Assembly (NCBI GenBank): GCA_027596075.1
Contig: JADGJC010000050.1
Coordinates: 1-64,000, forward strand
Source of the DNA: Rhizophlyctis rosea
Taxonomy: Eukaryota > Chytridiomycota > Chytridiomycetes > Rhizophlyctidales > Rhizophlyctidaceae
DNA: 64,000 nucleotides
Reading direction: 5' to 3'
A program made the position numbers and the translations under genes. Shown here in pieces: positions 57,720 through 64,000 of this stretch. Under the pieces are notes generated by a model, which saw nothing but the letters and a program-made list of their open reading frames with translations, did not search any database and had not been told where the DNA came from. Position 1 is the first letter of the stretch. Each line of letters opens with the position of its first letter.

Positions 57720-58737
57720 TCAGCCGTCTTGCTTCAGCAAGAATGTCGCGCCAGGATCTAGCTTAAGCTTCCGTTGAATGTTGTTGTACCTACAGCAATC
57801 ATTTAGCAAGTTGCGGGATCAGCCATCGTCCAAAAGTTCTAATGCGTACCAATCTGACAATGCCTTCAATGGGATATATGTTGTATTCCAATCGAGTCCA
57901 AATAGCGCTCTCCCTCCTAAAGGAATGTTGCTCGCGAAGCCCGCGCAGTAGTTGTAAAAATCTGCGATATTCATTGGCGTTTGATCCCGTGTCTCTAATC
58001 GCGAGGGCACTTACGCTCCATTAATTTCGCGCCAAGCTGTGAGGCATCCGCCTTATTCTGCGAAGGGGCAGTGGCTTGGCTGCTGCTCTTCAGGGCATTT
58101 ATTTGCGCAATTACAGCATCGACGGGCTCGATCGATATTCCCAATTGCGCAGTCGGACCGGGTGCTGCGGTTGAATCGGTCTCCATGGTCTCATCGTCTT
58201 TCATGTTGAGTGACGTTGACGAAGCGCTTTTGTTTCCTCCCAGTTTGAAGATGGCTGATGGTTTATCATTGGAAACCATGCCTAGAAGTTGCCAGTTTGT
58301 TGAACCTGGCCACAAAAAATGGACTGTCGCCGCATAACCAGCCGGGAATGGCACGGTTCCGAGGAGGAATACCACTATTCAACTTGTCAGCGATGATAGA
58401 CCCGATGCGAGCAATGATAGACCCAATGCGACACAGGTTTGCATCTAACCTATATGATTTATTGATGGCGCATCTGTCAATTCAAAGAGATACTGCTATC
58501 GCTTTAGCCGATATTCGCCGTCAACGTCAACCATTGATGAAGTACCTTTGTGGCATCAACTACGCGCAAGGTCAGTTCCATACCCGCAAAAGGCAAATTG
58601 CAAGCTCATACCTTGTTGAAGATTTGTCTGAACAAGTCTACCCGCAATTATACAGCCAAACTGTGGAAGGAATTCAGGATTATTCGTTGAGCAACGGCAC
58701 CAGTCTCTTCCCTCTCCCCGTTCACTACACCCACCAT
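57720..58737 (-). CDS. Hikeshi / Opi10-like Hsp70 nuclear import factor
   Basis: Seven coding exons: 58735-58737, 58612-58660, 58546-58559, 58450-58492, 58015-58374, 57850-57961, 57720-57789; 216 residues. Hikeshi imports Hsp70 into the nucleus during heat stress; the yeast homologue Opi10 was found through inositol overproduction. Blocks: FGCIIAGRLVQTNLQQV, VVFLLGTVPFPAGYAATVHF, WQLLGMVSNDKPSAIFKLGG and YIPLKALSDWYNNIQRKLK. The first coding exon is only the ATG, joined by a 74-nt intron to FGCII. The third exon is 14 nt. Joining exons 3 and 4 gives VDATKYLFELTDAPSINHI, as the family requires. The linker in the middle is disordered. Confidence 0.93.
58393..58434. repeat. 21-bp unit in tandem, two copies
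   Basis: Copy A (58393-58413) and copy B (58414-58434) share atgatagaccc and atgcga and differ at three positions. They lie in an intron of the Hikeshi gene. Confidence 0.75.
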
Positions 58738-59108
58738 TTTCCCCTGTTTTAAAGGCGAACGACCAGTTTCGATGCAATACGCGATTGATTTATTGACCTT
58801 TATGGGGGAGCGAAAAAAAAGGCTCACGATACGCGGTCGGTATATTTGACGGCGTCAAGTTTTTTGCTTCAGGAGGAATATTGTTGGAAGGTGATGGAAG
58901 CAAGATGAGGGACAGGAGAGAGGGGAATGAAGGGCCAGCCGTCTGGGCTCTGGTGCGTGCCCATCCAATGCGCGTCATGATGCATCATCGAGATCACGTG
59001 TCAGTTGTGGAGCTGAGCCAGAACTTGAGTCTTGACCTCAAAGGTTCAACTGCGTTGAAGATATCAGTCTAAACTCAACCGCACTTCAACAACATCAATC
59101 TGGTGAAA
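58738..59108. promoter_or_regulatory. Divergent Hikeshi / NDUFV2 promoter region
   Basis: 371 bp between divergent start codons. A heat-shock element could be expected for Hikeshi, but I do not see a clear triple nGAAn array. Confidence 0.45.
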
Positions 59109-60049
59109 ATGAGGTTCCAAACTGGACTGGCCAGGCGGCTACTGTCTTGCCCGAGGCTCTTGGCAAACGGCCCAGTACGCTCCTTCCATACCACAAAGGC
59201 AGTGGCGTCCGAGGCACTCTTCGTGGTGGGTGATGGTTTCCCGTATCAACTTTCAGTTGGACGTTCAGTTTAATTTTCCCAATTCGGAACTCCAGCACCG
59301 CAACTCTACATACAACAACGAAACCATCCCCTTTGAGTTCAACGCTGACAACCTCAAGCGTGCACAGGAAATCATCAGAAAGTACCCGCCGCAATACAAA
59401 AAAGCCGCAACCATCCCCCTCCTCGACCTTGCACAACGTCAGAATGGCTGGACGTCCATCTCCGTTATGAACTATGTCGCTAAACTCTTGGAGATGCCCC
59501 CCATGCGTGTATATGAAGTGGCGACCTTTTATACCATGTTCAACAGGTTAGCCAGGAACTCAGTTTTGAAGGTGTTTGGTGTGGTGGTAACCGCCACTTC
59601 TTCATCCTTGTAGGGAGCCTGTTGGCAAATATTTCCTCCAACTCTGCACCACCACTCCATGCCAACTCTGCGGATCTGACCAAATCTTGGAAACCATTCA
59701 AAGCCACCTTGGAATCAAACCCGGGCAGACAACTGATGACAAACTGTTCACATTGGTGGAAGTCGAATGCGCTGGCGCTTGTGTGAACGCTCCTGTCCTC
59801 GCTGTCAACGATGATTATTTCGTAAGATTGGATTGGTGTTGGTTTGGCCATCTCATTTATGCTGACCAGATATTGCAGGAGGATCTTACCCCCGAGGCGA
59901 CAAGGAGGATTTTGGATGAGTTGAAGGCGGGCAAGGAACCGAAGGCTGGACCCGTTTCGGGAAGGAAGAACTGTGAACCCGCTGTGCAATTGACTACCCT
60001 GCTGTCGGATCCGCCTGGACCTGGATTCCGAGTGCGCGCTGATCTATAG
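59109..60049 (+). CDS. NDUFV2, complex I 24-kDa subunit
   Basis: Exons 59109-59225, 59296-59546, 59614-59821 and 59879-60049; 248 residues. The protein carries the N1a [2Fe-2S] cluster in the NADH module of mitochondrial complex I. The N-terminus ([18 protein letters not shown]) is a mitochondrial presequence. Family blocks are [54 protein letters not shown], the cluster ligands CTTTPC and [11 protein letters not shown], and [18 protein letters not shown]. Presence of complex I excludes the Saccharomyces lineage. Confidence 0.97.
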
Positions 60050-60636
60050 ATGTAAATATATCAGTATGAGGAAGATTCCGCAGCTGACGGCTTGGTTTGA
60101 TCTCTGGCAGTGCGCGAGGGAACAATGAGCGTGTCTTATGAGCAACGTTGGACGAGCTTCCTGCTTGATTTCAGCGTGCGCCACTGCAATTACACTTTGC
60201 ACAGATCTTTCGATAGGGTAGTGGCACTTTAGAGCGGCAAGTGATTCAGCATTTGACAGATGGTCTGCGAGAAGTAGAACTCAATGTTTTGAGGAATCCT
60301 CCATATCACCTGTCACCCGGGCGTTACCATTCAGGACGATTTTGCATATCAGCATATCATGTCTATGGGAGCGAAAATCACAAGCAAGATTTTGTTTACT
60401 GCTGCCTAAAACCGGCACAGTGACGCCACCCCGCCTGGTTGTCAAGCAATGGTCACGCGCGGGTCGCATGAACAGCATCATCAGACCAATATTCGCTATC
60501 TAGACTTGCTGCAATGGCATGATATGAACACCGGTCACACAAACGCGATGCTATATAAACGCTTCCATCGCTTTAGACATCGGGCTGTTGATGATGCTAC
60601 TGACGCTTCTTTACCTAACAATCTTCATTGAAAACC
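60050..60636. other. NDUFV2 3' end and cysteine dioxygenase promoter
   Basis: 587 bp with no supported gene. No TATA-like element or repeat stands out immediately before the ATG at 60637. Confidence 0.5.
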
Positions 60637-61387
60637 ATGGGCCCTATCGAAACCCATAAATCAGTTGCAGACCTCATTGACTTTCCCACCCTGGTCCACC
60701 TGATTCATAACGAACTAGGCCCACATGGCCTTGACTCCGACTCTGTCGACGTCAGTCGCGTCCAACAAATCCTGGCATCCTACCTCTCCAATCGAATGGA
60801 ATGGGAACGATACGCCCTCTTCGATAAGGGAAGATACACTCGAAATTTGGTGGACGATGGGAATGGGAAATTCAATCTGCTTTTGCTTTGTTGGCCGCCT
60901 GGGGTGCGAAGGTACGTTGACAGATGGCAAATCCAGCCAAACACATCATTGCAAGAAGGCATGAAACTCAACCCGTCCACAGCTCTCTCCACGATCATGC
61001 AAACTCCCACTGCGTAATGAAAGTCCTGGACGGAGAGCTCACCGAAACGCAATACAAACCCACCTCCAAACCTTGTGAGAACAAACTGGGAGAGAAGGTG
61101 GAAACGGTATATGGGACGAATGGGGTGACATATATACATGGTACGTCCTTCGTAACATCCTTTCACTCCAAACAAAAGGTCAAATGAATGTATTGCGCAT
61201 ATCAGACCGGATCGGCATTCACAGAATTGAAAACCGTACGGCCTCTCCCGCAGTGTCTTTGCATTTGTACTCCCCACCCATAAAGGCATGCCATATGTTC
61301 TCGGAGGACACGGGGGAAGCACATTTGGCGCAGTGCTGTGCTCTGTTTTCAAAATGTGGAACTAAGGTAGTTTTGGATAGTAATTAG
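60637..61387 (+). CDS. Cysteine dioxygenase
   Basis: Exons 60637-60911, 60983-61140 and 61206-61387; 204 residues. The enzyme oxidises cysteine to cysteine sulfinate with a mononuclear non-haem iron. Iron ligands are the two His in SLHDHANSH and the His in IGIHRIENR. The Cys of ANSHCVMK matches the Cys of the Cys-Tyr crosslink cofactor; NGKFNLLLLCWPPG, YTRNLVDDG and SLHLYSPPIKACHMF are further family blocks. The ATG at 60637 was preferred because no upstream ATG is in frame. The C-terminus is slightly divergent from animal enzymes. Confidence 0.95.
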
Positions 61388-61661
61388 GATGGTATTGGTG
61401 GAGCATCGCAACCGTGGACAAGTTAGAGTACTAATATTTGCTTCGAAAGATGTCAATTCTCTATACCCCATTGAAATAATGTAGTTGAAAATATGATTGT
61501 GCATATCAGAGTTGTCAGTTTCATGAAAATGGAAAATGAGTTTCGTCAGAAGATCACCACATTTCAAAAAGCAGCCACCCTTAAAAAGTTGACATGCCAA
61601 TAATGTCAATCCTCCACCGTTACTGATTGCTGCATCATCAAAAAATCCTCTCGCCATAGAT

Positions 61662-64000
61662 TTACGAATCCAAAGCTTTATACAACGTAGACCCCAACTC
61701 ATTCCTCCTCCTCTCCAACAAATGCTTCTCCTTCACCAACTCCAACGCCTCCTCATCCCCCTCCGCCCCATACCCAACCGGCGAAAAATCAAACGCCTGC
61801 TCCGGTCCTGCCCCATCCACCAAAATCTGCGGCGAAGGCATATGCATAGGCGCCCCATGCGTCGGATAATAAGGCCAAAACATATTCGATGTAGACGGAC
61901 TTCTCAAAGGCGAACTATCTTCCCTCCTGCTGATCTCCGAAATCATATACTCTGTTAGATCCTTCGCGGCGTCGGGACAGCATCCTAGATTCTTTTCCGC
62001 CTCCTGGTCGGCAAACATGTCGAGGAACCAGTTGGAGGTGAGACGGGTGGCTTGTCTGCCTTCCGGTAGGATGGCGGCCATGTTGAAGAATGCGTGGGAA
62101 ATGCCTTCCAGGACTTTGACTTGCACCATGGCGTCCGGTTCGCGGGAGAAAATGTGCTTACTGAGGAGGTGGTGCGGATCTTGTATGTTTGAAGGGAGAG
62201 GTTTGGAGACGGGGCTGTCGGATATGGTAAGGTTTTGTGGGACGGACCCGCGGGAATGACGATGATGATCCGGGACGCCGTTGGCCATGGATGAAGTTGG
62301 CGAATCCGGCAGTGGGTATCGTTTGATCATGCGCCGCCATTCACGATGTGCTTTCTTTTTGTTATCGCGCAAGCGCCCTGCAAATACGACCGTATCATCG
62401 ACGAATGGATCCTTCTCACCGCATATGAAGTATGTTTTTGGGAAGCGGGCTAAGAGTTCGTCCGGTGCAATGATAGGCGAAAGGTAGTAGTCTGATGCCA
62501 AGTCTGCGGGCTCAGGGGAGCTGCCCAAGTACAGGAGAGCCATTGCGCGCATCACTGCACAATGACAATTGAGGACGAATGGTTTCATCACATATGACGA
62601 CGAACTTACTTTCTGGTTGTATGATGCGATCCGTAAAGTAGGACATACGGGAAGTCATTGAAAGATTGCTTGGGATTGTTGGTCCAGCAGGTGGCGGTTG
62701 CGATCGGAACATATGATACCAAGACTTGCTCCGGTCTGCCGTATCGCTCAAAACGTTGATTTTGCGAGGGGCTTCGGATTGCGCAAGTGGCGATAACTTC
62801 TTGATATGTTGTTTCGCATCAACGAAGTTTGCAATTGACAACGATTTGTGTGACTCCGCCCGGATCAAATTCAATTGTTCTGATGGCATCCTTCATGAAA
62901 TGAAATGAGCCAAATGCATTTTCCCGTCAAAAGTCAATCCATGAATAAAAGGGAGAAGTGGTCAACATCAACTTACCAACAAGCAATATCAAATGACAAA
63001 CATGGGTAAATAAGAATTAGTCCTGCTGGAGGCGCTATGACTTTCTCGTGCGTTTCCAGGCATCTCAAAATCACCCCAACGGCAAGGTTCCCTCCGCTAA
63101 ACTCGAAGTAATTAGCTGAGCATCCGAATCAGAGCTCAAACAGAATGCACGTACGCCGAGTCTCCACACATGATAATCTTGATAGGATCTTTCTTGATCT
63201 CGTTTGCCTGCCCATCCTTCGGCCAACCATCAAATCCTATGGATTTTCCATTGGACTCCACGATACTACGGTAAGCGTCAAAGCACTCCTCCAGCGCGAA
63301 CGGATAAGGATATTCGGGAGCTTTTCCGTAATCTATAGCGACGATCGGAATCTTCGTCTGTCGTGCCCAGCTGGATACGTAATCGTCATGAGCTTTGGGA
63401 TTCATTGTCACGAAACCGCCGCCCGGAAGTTGTAAAATCAGCTGCTTCGACTTTCGCAGCTCTTCCACGGTGCCTGAGAAGTAAAGGCGAGCTTTAATGG
63501 GTCCAAGGTCCCAATCCGGGAATGATGTAACAGAAGGAGGGGATGGTCGTTCAATGGTGATGTCTTTTCGTATGGACAGGAATCCACGTTCCGGGAATGT
63601 GATAAGCCGGATGACCGGATTAAGGATCCGTCCTTCCCAAGACATCCTCATCATCTCCACGCTAGCAAGTGCGCGGTATCTCCGGACCTGACCCAACGGG
63701 TGTCAGGACTCCTACGCTGGCTATCATGACTTGATGTGCATACCTTGGAGTCGGCCGCATCAGGCCGGACCATGTAGAACATTGCAAAAACAAACGCCAG
63801 GATGTCCCGCAGCCATTTCGGTCGCAGTCTCATTGCTGTGAGGCATCCCGCATCCAAAGCGGTAGAAATGTATGTCGCGCGATAAAAGTTTCGTGTATAC
63901 TGTGGGAAGAATGATCCAAAGTGTCAATCCAGGAAACACATGTGCAAACATGCAAGTTGTGACATGACGCCTTACCATCCGTGCCAGAGGCTCTGGCGCT
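61662..64000 (-). CDS. Hormone-sensitive-lipase-like hydrolase, 5' end off window
   Basis: Visible exons: 63976 to the edge, 63744-63899, 63155-63687, 62977-63096, 62610-62890 and 61662-62554. The gene starts beyond position 64000. It is an alpha/beta hydrolase of the fungal HSL-like group (steryl-acetyl-hydrolase or acylglycerol-lipase style). Blocks: LDAGCLTAMRLRPKWLRDI, LILQLPGGGFVTMNPKAHDD (oxyanion-hole loop with Pro in place of the His of HGGGF), IPIVAIDYGKAPEYPYPF, the nucleophile elbow CGDSAGGNLAVG split by an intron, ICGEKDPFVDD with the likely catalytic Asp and GISHAFFNM with the likely His. A disordered insert of about 80 residues interrupts the domain before the catalytic His. The substrate is unknown. 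Confidence 0.88.

Noticed and set aside
58393..58434. Tandem 21-mer as a start of a longer satellite
   Set aside because: Only two copies, inside an intron; likely slippage.
1..64000. CRISPR arrays, prophage, bacterial operons, rRNA, tRNA
   Set aside because: None recognised by eye; gene structure is eukaryotic throughout. A tRNA scan was not possible, so a tRNA could have been missed.

Overview
This window looks like nuclear DNA of a fungus with compact, intron-dense genes. Introns are mostly 50-70 nt with GTNNGT donors. The gene set (two-zinc-ribbon NMD3, Opi10/Hikeshi, a fungal-type hormone-sensitive lipase, Vcx1-type exchanger, Kcs1-type kinase) is fungal. An augmin HAUS8-like subunit, CLASRP, ZFAND1, PSME3IP1/NIP30, POLD4 and a class 3 lipase resembling diacylglycerol lipase together suggest an early-diverging, possibly chytrid, lineage rather than a yeast. 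That placement is inference. A 10-N gap at 17098-17107 shows it is a draft assembly.

Layout. Positions 1-3700 hold no gene I can name, only coding-looking fragments, a frameshifted cysteine-rich RING-like relic and short repeats. From 3725 onward genes are packed and orientation alternates. In order: Kcs1-like inositol hexakisphosphate kinase (+), Sec61 gamma (-), class 3 lipase (+), Maf-type pyrophosphatase (-), CLASRP-like splicing protein (+), HAT1 (-), DIPP-type Nudix hydrolase (+), ZFAND1 (-), a disordered/coiled-coil protein (+), PLRG1/Prp46 (-), an IQGAP-related RasGAP (-), a double-SPRY protein (+), a coiled-coil protein (-), a GPI-anchored GH26-like protein (-), an F-box protein (-), UBA2 (-), a HAUS8-like protein (-), NMD3 (+), a disordered protein (-), Vcx1-like Ca/H exchanger (+), PSME3IP1 (-), deoxyhypusine hydroxylase (+), Sfp1-like zinc finger (-), UVRAG/Vps38 (-), POLD4 (+), Hikeshi/Opi10 (-), NDUFV2 (+), cysteine dioxygenase (+) and a hormone-sensitive-lipase-like hydrolase (-) that runs off the right edge.

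Most genes are housekeeping and I see no operon-like or biosynthetic cluster. Functional links are thematic. The Kcs1-like kinase and the Nudix hydrolase make and remove inositol pyrophosphates. CLASRP and PLRG1 belong to pre-mRNA splicing. ZFAND1, PSME3IP1 and Hikeshi touch proteasome or heat-stress biology. NMD3 and the Sfp1-like factor concern ribosome production, and deoxyhypusine hydroxylase matures eIF5A. I found no convincing candidate for a wholly undescribed system. The most unusual features are gene-architectural: a 7-nt and a 14-nt internal exon, a first coding exon that is only the ATG, a GC-AG intron, stop-free 3n introns, an SR-protein intron that may yield an RS-less isoform, and convergent genes 14-15 bp apart. 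Exon models were built by hand and checked by phase, family alignment from memory and length arithmetic; junction coordinates may be off by a base in places.
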